Assembly: GCA_945829445.1 (NCBI GenBank)
Contig: CALZUY010000021.1
Span: 1-25,371 of the forward strand
Source of the DNA: Butyricicoccus_A sp945486175
Lineage (GTDB): Bacteria > Bacillota > Clostridia > Oscillospirales > Butyricicoccaceae
DNA: 25,371 nt
Direction: 5' to 3'
The notes below the pieces were generated by a model, which worked only from the letters and a program-made list of their open reading frames with translations, was not told the DNA's origin and did no database searches. Of the stretch, positions 1 through 6,821 are shown in pieces. The position numbers and the translations under genes were made by a program. The first letter of the stretch is position 1, and each line of letters opens with the position of its first letter.

Positions 1-276
1 GGGCGCATGGTGATGGTGACGATTGTCCGGCGCGAAGGCTCTGCGCCGCGCGGCGCAGGGGCGCGCATGCTGGTCGCAGAGGACGGAAGCTGTTACGGTA
101 CCATCGGCGGCGGCTCTGTCGAGCATGCCGCGCAGGAGCGTGCCCGTGATTTGTCCGGTGGAATGCCGGAGCTGCAGGAGTATGAGCTGGGCGGCGGCGA
201 GGCGTCGCATCTCGGCATGGTGTGCGGCGGGCGCGTGACGGTGCTGTTTACGCCGATTGCGGAGAATGGAAATTGA
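1..276 (+). CDS. XdhC/CoxI-type molybdenum hydroxylase accessory protein, 3' end only
   Basis: The reading frame is open from base 1, so the gene starts before the window. The visible 91 codons carry the XdhC/CoxI domain pattern: a VxRREGSAPRGAGARM-like stretch, then GTIGGGSVE, then HLGMVCGGRV close to the end. In the family these glycine- and cysteine-rich motifs belong to proteins that bind molybdenum cofactor and help insert or sulfurate it in xanthine-dehydrogenase-like enzymes. The protein stops just after this domain and has no C-terminal Rossmann domain, as in the short XdhC versions. mocA follows 44 bp downstream on the same strand, which fits one accessory operon. The family call is firm; the exact client enzyme is not visible. 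Confidence 0.85.
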   Translation, partial: GRMVMVTIVRREGSAPRGAGARMLVAEDGSCYGTIGGGSVEHAAQERARDLSGGMPELQEYELGGGEASHLGMVCGGRVTVLFTPIAENGN

Positions 277-320
277 CAAGAGAGAAATCAAGGCTGTGCA
301 GAACAGAAAGAGGTATCTTT

Positions 321-941
321 ATGAACACAGCGGCGGTGATTCTGGCGGCGGGCTTCAGCCGCCGCATGCAGCATGCCGACAAGCTCAAACTGAATATTGA
401 CGGCGTGCCGATGTACCGGCATGTGATTTCCCTCGCGTGTACCTGCGGGTTGTTTTCCATTGTCATCGTCGTCACCAATCAGCCGGATATCGCGGCATTT
501 GCCACACAGAGCGGTGCACAGGCTGTGGAAAACCCACTGGCGGCACAGGGGATGGGCACTTCGGTTGCGGCAGGCACACGCGCGCTGCCGGAGAATACGG
601 ATTTTTGTGCCTTTCTGACTGCGGATCAGCCGTTTCTGACAGAGGATATCCTGCACAGACTTGTACAAACGGCATGCGGGCAAAATAAAATTGCCGTTCC
701 GCGGGTGGACGGCGCGCCGAAATCCCCGTGTATTTTTCCGGCACGGTATTTCGGACAGTGCAAAGCCCTCTCCGCCGACAGGGGCGGAAAGGGCATATAT
801 CAGCAGCATTTGGATGAGGTTGTATGGGTGGATTTCCCAGATGGGCGTGCGTGGCGCGATATTGACACGCAGACCGATTACAGTGCGGTGATCTCCGGCT
901 GCGCGCCGGCAAAGCAGGTCACCGCGCAGGAAATGCCGTGA
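321..941 (+). CDS. mocA: Molybdenum cofactor cytidylyltransferase (MocA-like NTP transferase)
   Basis: This 206-residue protein has a nucleotidyltransferase fold of the MobA/MocA type. The signature LAAGFSRRM lies at residues 8-16 with Lys21 just after it; NPLAAQGMGTS follows at 71-81, and the metal-binding TADQPF at 100-105. In the family these bind NTP-Mg and transfer CMP (or GMP) to molybdopterin. Neighbouring XdhC and YqeC genes favour the cytidylyl form used by hydroxylases. The ATG at 321 follows AGAGGT at a good distance. The family-typical end (RDIDTQTDY, 179-187) is reached about 20 residues before the stop; the remaining tail is read through the 3' end of the convergent yqeC gene, so the two coding regions overlap by 64 bp. 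MobA is less likely because no other bis-MGD genes are nearby. Confidence 0.85.
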   Translation: MNTAAVILAAGFSRRMQHADKLKLNIDGVPMYRHVISLACTCGLFSIVIVVTNQPDIAAFATQSGAQAVENPLAAQGMGTSVAAGTRALPENTDFCAFLTADQPFLTEDILHRLVQTACGQNKIAVPRVDGAPKSPCIFPARYFGQCKALSADRGGKGIYQQHLDEVVWVDFPDGRAWRDIDTQTDYSAVISGCAPAKQVTAQEMP

Positions 942-1594
942 ATCGCAAGCTGGGTGGCAATTTCCCTTGCCGCGTCCCGCAGCTCGTCCGTGTCGCACTG
1001 GTTCAGGCAGACGGTAAAGTTGTGCGGATAGCCTGCCGCCTGGCGGCATTCGAGCGCAAGGCGCACAAAATCATCCGTGTCCAGCGGCTTGTCCGGCAGG
1101 GCGGCAAACAGCGGGTCGAGCTGCCAGCGGTGGCAGATCTCCTGTGCCGGTTTGCCGAGTGCGGACAGACCGAGCACGCCGATGACGGCATCCGTGCCGA
1201 ACCAGACAACCGGTTCGGTCGCGTTGTGGCATTTGACCGGAAGATGTTTGGAGCCGTCTGCTTCATATAAAAATACATCGGCGGCCTGCATGGCAGCATC
1301 CACATTCATCGGCGCAATGCCGGTGATTTTATTTTGCCCGCAGGGCGTGCCAACGACGGCGATTTGTCCGGGAAGGCAGATGGAAGAAAAATCATCCACC
1401 TGCTCTGCATGGAAAAAGTGCAGAACGCCGGTTTCCTCCGGCTGGAGGATATGTGTGCTCGTCGTGACGAGCACACGCCTGCCATCCCGACGCGCTTCCT
1501 CCGCGAGCGCATACAGCAGTGTTGTTTTGCCGCCCGCGCCGCAGAGTGCGACGGACTGTGCACCGGTCAGGTGCAGCGCATCAGACAGCCGCAT
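878..1594 (-). CDS. yqeC: Selenium-dependent molybdenum hydroxylase accessory protein YqeC
   Basis: The 238-residue protein has a P-loop GAGGKTT at residues 19-25, a VLVTTSTH strand-loop at 41-48, and the hallmark EADGSKHLPVK at 111-121. Together these identify YqeC, a putative nucleotide-binding protein found with selenium-dependent molybdenum hydroxylases; its exact reaction is not known to me. I chose the ATG at 1594 rather than one at 1612 because GGAGG lies 7 nt before it. That start falls 2 bp after the stop of the upstream lactonase gene, which implies translational coupling. The 3' end overlaps the convergent mocA gene by 64 bp. The functional link to mocA and xdhC across the strand change is inference from the family. 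Confidence 0.88.
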   Translation of the reverse strand: MRLSDALHLTGAQSVALCGAGGKTTLLYALAEEARRDGRRVLVTTSTHILQPEETGVLHFFHAEQVDDFSSICLPGQIAVVGTPCGQNKITGIAPMNVDAAMQAADVFLYEADGSKHLPVKCHNATEPVVWFGTDAVIGVLGLSALGKPAQEICHRWQLDPLFAALPDKPLDTDDFVRLALECRQAAGYPHNFTVCLNQCDTDELRDAAREIATQLAIHGISCAVTCFAGAQPEITAL

Positions 1595-1596
1595 CG

Positions 1597-2625
1597 TCAG
1601 ACCTCCACCCATTGCGCGCAGGTCGCCTGCGGGACTGTGACTTCGCAGATTGGAGGATGATACAGACCGGTGCGCTGATCGACCGGGCAGACCACGACGG
1701 TATCGGTATACTGTCCTGTGATGACAATATGTTCGCCGCCCGGCTGGAACGAAAAATGCCGCGGACCGGAGGTGAACACCGGCAGATAAAACGGCTCCGA
1801 CAGGATGCCGTTGTCCAGAACATGGTACAGCGCCATGTAGTTGATGCCGCGGCTGGATGCATACAGATAATGCCCGTCGTCTGACAGATGGATATCTGCG
1901 GACAGTGTGTCATCCGGTCGCGCCGCGGGCACACAGTCCGTGACCTGCAGCTCAGTCAGCACGCCGGTCTCCGGGTCACGGGCATAGACGAGCACCTGTG
2001 CGGAAAGCTCCGTGATCGCATAGACACGGGTGCCCTCCTTATTATAGGTCAGATGGCGCGGGCCGGAGCCTGCCGGTGCAATCAGTTCGGTTTGTACCGG
2101 ATTGGGCTGCAGCTTGCCGTCTTCCCCGATGCAGTAATTATAAATGCGGTCGCTGCCGAGGTCACAGACGAGCAGGAAGCGATTGTCCGGAGATGGAAAT
2201 GCCGAATGGATGTGCGGCTTATCCTGCCGCGGGTGCGGGCCGCCGCCCGTATAGATGATGCGTTCTACTTCGCCGGTCGGGATGCCGTCCGCACGCAGCG
2301 GGCAGCGCAGCAGCTCACCGGCAAAATAATTGCAGGCATACAGCGTGTGTCCTACGACCGATACATGGCAGGTCGAGCCACCGGGCGAGTCAATACAGTG
2401 TACCGGCGTCAGACTGTGCCCGTCAAAGGAAATGGTATGGATACAGCAGCCGGTTTGCGAGCGCCCGCTTGTATACAGCATGCCATCATGATACAGCACA
2501 TAGGTCGGACTGTAAGCGTCTGCCGTGCAGAGCTGGGTCAGCTTGCCGTCCGGGGAAACGGAAAAGCAGCGCACGCCGTCTTTCCCGTCCGGATTGGTGT
2601 AGGAACCGGTAAAAATATACTGCAT
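1597..2625 (-). CDS. Lactonase-family seven-bladed beta-propeller protein (6-phosphogluconolactonase-like)
   Basis: The 342-residue protein matches the cytoplasmic Pgl/YkgB-type lactonase family. It opens with YIFTGSYTN, and carries KPHIHSAFPSPDNRFLLVCD near residues 136-155 followed by LGSDRIYNY, then repeated GPRH-F/L-x-F/Y blade motifs. Members hydrolyse 6-phosphogluconolactone or related sugar lactones, so it could feed sugar acids toward the dehydratase cassette further along the window. That link is speculative. The start at 2625 is chosen because GGAGGG sits 7 nt upstream; a longer frame to 2688 has no such site. yqeC follows 2 bp after the stop. The gene has its own promoter at 2660-2688. 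No signal peptide is visible, so it acts in the cytoplasm. Confidence 0.8.
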   Translation of the reverse strand: MQYIFTGSYTNPDGKDGVRCFSVSPDGKLTQLCTADAYSPTYVLYHDGMLYTSGRSQTGCCIHTISFDGHSLTPVHCIDSPGGSTCHVSVVGHTLYACNYFAGELLRCPLRADGIPTGEVERIIYTGGGPHPRQDKPHIHSAFPSPDNRFLLVCDLGSDRIYNYCIGEDGKLQPNPVQTELIAPAGSGPRHLTYNKEGTRVYAITELSAQVLVYARDPETGVLTELQVTDCVPAARPDDTLSADIHLSDDGHYLYASSRGINYMALYHVLDNGILSEPFYLPVFTSGPRHFSFQPGGEHIVITGQYTDTVVVCPVDQRTGLYHPPICEVTVPQATCAQWVEV

Positions 2626-2659
2626 GTTGCATCCCTCCATGTCAGAATCAGTTGCCTTT

Positions 2660-2688
2660 ATTGTAACAAAGAGTGCGGAAGAATGCAA
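2660..2688 (-). promoter_or_regulatory. Sigma-A promoter for the lactonase-yqeC operon
   Basis: On the minus strand TTGCAT (2688-2683) and TACAAT (2665-2660) are separated by exactly 17 bp. They lie 35 bp before the lactonase start and downstream of the MerR gene stop, so the operon can be transcribed independently of the regulator. Confidence 0.65.
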
Positions 2689-2717
2689 ACGTGAGGGGAC
2701 ACCTGGCAGACTGAAGA

Positions 2718-3557
2718 TTACACCCCGTAGTATTGCCGGATCGCCTGCGCGATGAATTGTGCAATGCCGGCGCCATATTGCTGGTCTGTGGCTTCGGCAA
2801 CCGGAGAATGGCTCAGGTAATCGTTTGCGACTTCGAGAAGCAGATATCTTGCATTGTCCAGCCGGAACATTGCCTTATAATTTTCTGCGAGCTTTTCCAC
2901 TGCGTTGTTTGCCAGAGCCGGATTGCCGGTCTCCATCGCCTGCGCAAACTGCCTGTAGATGGCATCATTTTCCTGCTGCTGATTTTGAAGCGCTTCCTGG
3001 TTTCCCGTCGCGTGCAGGCTTGCCTCTACAGCTTTGTCCTTGCTTCCATATAACTGAATGAGCTGTGCGCCTGTTTTCTCATCCTTCAGATTTTCGCCGA
3101 CAAATTCCCGAAAGGCTTCCACGCTTCCGAATTTCTGCGCAATGGCTTTCAGTGATGCTTCGCTCTGGAGTGCCAGGCTGTGGTCTAAAATTTTGTTCAC
3201 GTCTTCGTCATTAAATGCTTCAAAGTTCATGGTATTGACTCCTTCCATCACATCATCAATCAGCTCGATGATACCGTTTAACCGGTTCCGTTTGTGCTCC
3301 AGCAAAGCTTTTTGCGTCAGTAAAGCCTGTTTCCTGTCATAATTGGGGGTTTCCATGATTTTTTTGATGTCAACCAGCGGAAGCTCCAATTCCTTCCAGA
3401 AGAGGATCTGCTGTAATTTTTCCAATGCCGTTTCATCATACAGCCGGTAGCCGGCTTCTGTGATGCATGACGGCTGCAGCAGCCCGATTTGGTCGTAATA
3501 CCGCAGCGTCCGAATGCTGACGCCGCTTATTTCTGACACCTCTTTGATTTTTTTCAC
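2718..3557 (-). CDS. MerR-family regulator with TipAS-type ligand-binding domain
   Basis: Residues 1-70 form the MerR winged helix-turn-helix (ISGVSIRTLRYYDQIGLL followed by GYRLYDE). A dimerisation coiled coil follows around residues 80-110. The rest of the 279 residues resembles the TipAS domain, which in Streptomyces TipA and Bacillus Mta relatives binds thiopeptides or other drugs. The start is a GTG at 3557 with AGGAGGTG just upstream. The promoter has the 19-bp spacer typical of MerR-controlled promoters, so it is probably autoregulated. No drug pump or resistance gene is adjacent, so its other targets are unknown. The C-terminal family assignment is from general pattern and is less sure than the DNA-binding part. 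Confidence 0.85.
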   Translation of the reverse strand: MKKIKEVSEISGVSIRTLRYYDQIGLLQPSCITEAGYRLYDETALEKLQQILFWKELELPLVDIKKIMETPNYDRKQALLTQKALLEHKRNRLNGIIELIDDVMEGVNTMNFEAFNDEDVNKILDHSLALQSEASLKAIAQKFGSVEAFREFVGENLKDEKTGAQLIQLYGSKDKAVEASLHATGNQEALQNQQQENDAIYRQFAQAMETGNPALANNAVEKLAENYKAMFRLDNARYLLLEVANDYLSHSPVAEATDQQYGAGIAQFIAQAIRQYYGV

Positions 3558-3578
3558 AGATTTTCACCTCCTGATAAA

Positions 3579-3609
3579 AGCATAAACCATGACGCAGCGA
3601 GACAGTCAA
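3579..3609 (-). promoter_or_regulatory. MerR-type promoter with 19-bp spacer
   Basis: On the minus strand TTGACT (3609-3604) and TATGCT (3584-3579) are separated by 19 bp instead of 17. Overlong spacers are characteristic of promoters that MerR-family proteins untwist. A short dyad (TGAC, 11 bp, GTCA) lies within it. It reads directly into the MerR/TipAS gene. Confidence 0.6.
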
Positions 3610-3636
3610 TACCTGAATTTTACAGATAAAGCGGGA

Positions 3637-3780
3637 TGAAAAAAACGCCCCGGACAAATCGTCTGAAGTGACGCCGAAAAGTCAGGCGAGGATTTGAAAT
3701 ACAAATTGTTCAGGCAGCCAAAAGCAGTTGTTGCCTGTAAAGAGCAGGCGGCTGTCCTGCACGGACAGCCGCATTTTTGT
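3637..3780 (+). ncRNA. Possible short structured transcript ending in an intrinsic terminator
   Basis: This stretch lies between the divergent MerR gene and pckA and has no convincing coding frame. It contains a hairpin with arms CAGGCA (3711-3716) and TGCCTG (3732-3737), followed directly by a strong terminator at 3748-3777. A plus-strand terminator here needs a transcript that begins upstream, yet no plus-strand gene is present. A small RNA, a remnant leader or a decayed gene would all fit. I could not find a clear promoter, so the 5' boundary is arbitrary. Confidence 0.3.
3748..3777 (+). terminator. Intrinsic terminator upstream of pckA
   Basis: Perfect 10-bp stem GCGGCTGTCC / GGACAGCCGC with a 5-nt loop, followed by A and a run of five T. 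The T run exists only on the plus-strand side, so it stops rightward transcription before the pckA promoter. Confidence 0.8.
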
Positions 3781-3795
3781 GTCGGAATATAGAAG

Positions 3796-3816
3796 GGTAT
3801 ACCTCAACAGTATACC
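3796..3816. repeat. Inverted repeat, possible operator
   Basis: GGTATAC (3796-3802) and GTATACC (3810-3816) form a perfect inverted repeat with a 7-bp gap. It lies about 95 bp upstream of the pckA -35 box. The form suits a dimeric repressor or activator site, but no regulator can be named. Confidence 0.35.
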
Positions 3817-3909
3817 ATATTTATAGTTCTATGAAAAGAAAAAGTGTGTGGCTTGTGATAATTGCCGATTCTTTCGTCGTTTTCGGTAGAATTTGAGATG
3901 TTTTTAATA

Positions 3910-3938
3910 TTGACTTTTGTTTTCCGGTTGGATAACAT
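3910..3938 (+). promoter_or_regulatory. Sigma-A promoter for pckA
   Basis: TTGACT (3910-3915), a 17-bp spacer and TAACAT (3933-3938) lie in a very AT-rich region. Transcription should start near 3945 and give a leader of about 50 nt before the pckA ATG. Confidence 0.65.
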
Positions 3939-3993
3939 AAAAGCTAGGATATTTTATCCAATCGTATCAATTAGAAATGAGGTTAGACGTAAG

Positions 3994-5598
3994 ATGACAG
4001 CAATTGATTTAAGCAAATATGGCATCACCGGTACAACCGAAATCGTTTACAACCCTTCCTACGAGATGCTCTTTGAAGAGGAGACCAAGGAAGGCCTGGA
4101 AGGCTTTGAAGTTGGCCAGAACACCGAGCTGGACGCTGTAAACGTAATGACTGGTATCTACACCGGTCGTTCCCCGAAGGACAAGTACATCGTGATGGAT
4201 GAAAACTCCAAGGACACCGTTTGGTGGACGTCTGACGAGTATAAGAACGACAACCATCCGATGAGCGAGGAAGTTTGGCAGACGGTTAAGGACATCGCTG
4301 TCAAGGAGCTGTGCAACAAGAGACTGTTTGTTGTTGATGCATTCTGCGGCGCAAACAAGGATACCCGCATGGCAATCCGTTTCATCGTTGAGGTAGCTTG
4401 GCAGGCACACTTCGTAACGAACATGTTCATCCGCCCGACGGAGGAAGAACTGAAGGACTTCACCCCGGACTTTGTTGTTTACAACGCTTCCAAGGCAAAG
4501 GTTGAGAACTACAAGGAGCTGGGCCTGAATTCCGAGACCTGCGCAGCCTTCAACATCACCAGCCGTGAGCAGGTTATCATCAACACCTGGTACGGCGGCG
4601 AGATGAAGAAGGGTATGTTCTCCATGATGAACTACTACCTGCCCCTGAAGGGCATCGCCTCCATGCACTGCTCCGCCAACACCGACATGAACGGCGAGAA
4701 CACCGCCATCTTCTTCGGCCTGTCCGGCACCGGCAAGACCACCCTGTCCACCGACCCGAAGCGTCTGCTGATCGGCGATGACGAGCACGGCTGGGACGAC
4801 AACGGCGTATTCAACTTCGAGGGCGGCTGCTATGCAAAGGTTATCAACCTGGATAAGGAATCCGAGCCGGATATCTACAACGCAATCAAGCGCAACGCTC
4901 TGCTGGAGAACGTAACCGTTGATGCAGAAGGCAAGATTGATTTCGCTGATAAGAGCGTAACCGAGAACACCCGTGTATCCTATCCGATCGACCATATCGA
5001 AAAGATTGTACGCCCGGTATCCTCTGCACCGGCAGCAAAGAACGTTATCTTCCTGTCTGCTGACGCATTCGGCGTACTGCCGCCGGTTTCTATCCTGACA
5101 CCGGAGCAGACGCAGTACTACTTCCTGTCTGGCTTTACTGCAAAGCTGGCTGGCACCGAGCGCGGCATCACTGAGCCGACCCCGACCTTCTCCGCTTGCT
5201 TTGGTCAGGCATTCCTGGAACTGCATCCGACCAAGTACGCAGAAGAGCTGGTTAAGAAGATGGAGAAGAGCGGCGCAAAGGCTTACCTGGTTAACACCGG
5301 CTGGAACGGCACCGGCAAGCGTATCTCCATCAAGGATACCCGCGGCATCATCGACGCAATCCTGAACGGCGACATCAACAGCGCTCCGACCAAGACCATT
5401 CCGTACTTCAACTTTGAAGTTCCGACCGAGCTTCCGGGCGTAGATCCGGCAATCCTGGATCCGCGTGATACCTATGCAGAAGCTTCCGAGTGGGACGAGA
5501 AGGCAAAGGATCTGGCTGGCAGATTCATCAAGAACTTCTCCAAGTACGAAGGCAACGAGGCTGGCAAGGCTCTGGTTGCAGCAGGTCCGCAGCTCTAA
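3994..5598 (+). CDS. pckA: Phosphoenolpyruvate carboxykinase (ATP)
   Basis: This 534-residue enzyme has the full ATP-dependent PEPCK pattern. Substrate-binding GRSPKDKY is at residues 58-65, WYGGEMKKG at 199-207, the kinase-1a P-loop FGLSGTGKTTLS at 241-252, the metal-binding GDDEHGWDD at 261-269, and NTGWNGTGK near the C-terminus. It interconverts oxaloacetate + ATP with PEP + CO2 + ADP; in fermenting Clostridia it may run toward either gluconeogenesis or oxaloacetate formation. The ATG at 3994 is chosen because the family N-terminus begins there and GAGG lies 11 nt upstream; codons before it are AT-rich leader. Codon choice is narrow (AAG, GAG, CTG, AAC), as in highly expressed genes. A segment around 4615-4770 is noticeably richer in C-ending codons than the rest. 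It is monocistronic, with its own promoter and terminator. Confidence 0.97.
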   Translation: MTAIDLSKYGITGTTEIVYNPSYEMLFEEETKEGLEGFEVGQNTELDAVNVMTGIYTGRSPKDKYIVMDENSKDTVWWTSDEYKNDNHPMSEEVWQTVKDIAVKELCNKRLFVVDAFCGANKDTRMAIRFIVEVAWQAHFVTNMFIRPTEEELKDFTPDFVVYNASKAKVENYKELGLNSETCAAFNITSREQVIINTWYGGEMKKGMFSMMNYYLPLKGIASMHCSANTDMNGENTAIFFGLSGTGKTTLSTDPKRLLIGDDEHGWDDNGVFNFEGGCYAKVINLDKESEPDIYNAIKRNALLENVTVDAEGKIDFADKSVTENTRVSYPIDHIEKIVRPVSSAPAAKNVIFLSADAFGVLPPVSILTPEQTQYYFLSGFTAKLAGTERGITEPTPTFSACFGQAFLELHPTKYAEELVKKMEKSGAKAYLVNTGWNGTGKRISIKDTRGIIDAILNGDINSAPTKTIPYFNFEVPTELPGVDPAILDPRDTYAEASEWDEKAKDLAGRFIKNFSKYEGNEAGKALVAAGPQL

Positions 5599-5653
5599 TG
5601 CTTCGTGACGGCTTTCCATATGGTAAAGCATCTCTGATATAACAGAACAAAAG

Positions 5654-5701
5654 AACAGCGGGATGGGAAACCTTTTCTGGTTTGTCCGTCCCGCTGTTTT
5701 T
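5654..5701. terminator. Bidirectional terminator between pckA and the radical SAM gene
   Basis: AACAGCGGGA (5654-5663) pairs with TCCCGCTGTT (5689-5698), and an inner AAACC/GGTTT stem lengthens the hairpin. Five T follow on the plus side. The minus side has a weaker T-rich stretch. It serves two convergent genes. Confidence 0.75.
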
Positions 5702-5736
5702 GTTTGTACGGTTTGTGTCAGGCCGGGAGAAGGCAA

Positions 5737-6645
5737 TCAGGCGCGGCAGACACCGCTGCCGTCAAAGCGCGGAATAAAGCTCTCGCTGACCGATTCCGCA
5801 TCCTGCGTCCAGCCCTCCAGGCCGAGCAGTGCCATCTGATCGCAGGCATCAGCATATTCTGCGTCGGTGACGCGGCGCACAAGCTCCGGAAAGCCGGAGA
5901 GGTCGGTGCACGGCGTAAACTGCCGCATCAGGCTGACCAGAACCTGCCCGCCGCCCCAGTTGGAGGCAATTGCGCGCAGGACCTGTGCCGTGTCGCCGCC
6001 CAGACCGGGCAGCATGAGGTGCCGGATGATTGTGCCGCGCGTCATCATGCCGTCGGCATCGAACTGCGGTGCGCCGGTCTGCCGCACCATTTCCCCGATG
6101 GCGGCACAGGCGGTGTCGAAATAATCCGGCGCATGTGAATAACGCTCAGAATAATAGGAACTGTAATATTTGAGGTCGGGCAGATAGATGTCAATCAGCC
6201 CGTCCAGCATGCGCAGTGTTTCCACGCGCTCATAGCCGCCGCAGTTGTACACAATCGGGATGGACAGTCCGCGCGCGCGGGCAAGCGGAATGGCTTCCAT
6301 GAGATGTGCGGCGTAATGCGTCGGCGTCACGAGATCAATGTTGTGCGCGCCGCGCGCCTGTAAGGACAAAAATGTGTCCGCAAGACCGGAACTGTCGGTC
6401 AAAATACCACTTTCCGCTGCGTTTTGCCCGGAAATGTCATGGTTCTGGCAATACACGCAGCCGAGCGGGCAGTGGCAGAAAAAGACCGTGCCCGCGCCGC
6501 ACGTGCCTGACAGGCACGGCTCTTCCCAGCGGTGCAGGCTGGCCAGTCCGATGCGGATGGTATCATCCGCGCCGCAGAAGCCGGTCTGTCCTGCCGTGCG
6601 GTTCGCCCCGCACAGGCGCGGGCACAGGGTACAGTGTTCCAGCAT
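5737..6645 (-). CDS. Radical SAM protein of the PflX / COG1313 type
   Basis: Counting from the second ATG, the protein has 302 residues. An N-terminal cluster of four cysteines (C5, C8, C12, C24) precedes the radical SAM [4Fe-4S] motif CPLGCVYCQN, with ligands C59, C63 and C66 in CxxxCxxC spacing. LPDLKYY and the C-terminal LMRQFTPC also match the group annotated as putative pyruvate-formate-lyase-activating enzyme (PflX). Its true substrate is not established, and no glycyl-radical enzyme is adjacent. Two ATG codons are in tandem (6648 and 6645); the second lies 7 nt from AGGAGG against 4 nt for the first, so I favour 6645. It is divergent from adenine deaminase and convergent with pckA. Confidence 0.85.
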   Translation of the reverse strand: MLEHCTLCPRLCGANRTAGQTGFCGADDTIRIGLASLHRWEEPCLSGTCGAGTVFFCHCPLGCVYCQNHDISGQNAAESGILTDSSGLADTFLSLQARGAHNIDLVTPTHYAAHLMEAIPLARARGLSIPIVYNCGGYERVETLRMLDGLIDIYLPDLKYYSSYYSERYSHAPDYFDTACAAIGEMVRQTGAPQFDADGMMTRGTIIRHLMLPGLGGDTAQVLRAIASNWGGGQVLVSLMRQFTPCTDLSGFPELVRRVTDAEYADACDQMALLGLEGWTQDAESVSESFIPRFDGSGVCRA

Positions 6646-6682
6646 CATCGAACCTCCTTGGATTTGTTTGCTCTGTCAGCAT

Positions 6683-6691
6683 ATCATAGCA
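6683..6691 (-). promoter_or_regulatory. Extended -10 promoter element for the radical SAM gene
   Basis: On the minus strand TGC precedes TATGAT (6688-6683), an extended -10 element about 38 bp before the start codon. No good -35 box is present at 17 bp, which is common for extended -10 promoters. Confidence 0.4.
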
Positions 6692-6722
6692 CAAAATACT
6701 GGGAAATGGAACGGAAATGCGG

Positions 6723-6728
6723 TATACT
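6723..6728 (+). promoter_or_regulatory. -10 box for the adenine deaminase gene
   Basis: TATACT at 6723-6728 lies 93 bp before the adenine deaminase start. The sequence at -35 distance (TGGGAA) is a poor match, so expression may need an activator. No purine riboswitch core or PurR box was recognised in the leader; a small hairpin (CCCGC / GCGGG) lies near 6758-6780. Confidence 0.4.
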
Positions 6729-6821
6729 AGGTAACAATAGTAAAAGTATTGTACGGCCCGCGGCTCATTCTCATGCGGGAATGGAGCACTGACAAAGCAG
6801 CTGTTGAATGGAGGAACGGTC

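Noticed and set aside
3691..3789. A 32-codon TTG-initiated frame running through the terminator before pckA
   Set aside because: It has no proper ribosome site spacing and its frame crosses the terminator hairpin, so it is unlikely to be a gene.
4009..5736. A 575-codon open frame on the minus strand opposite pckA
   Set aside because: It is a shadow of the strong codon bias of pckA, which avoids codons giving stops on the other strand. It has no ribosome site and no recognisable domain.
6723..6821. Possible purine riboswitch before adenine deaminase
   Set aside because: The leader is short and I could not find the conserved three-way-junction core; only a small GC hairpin is visible.
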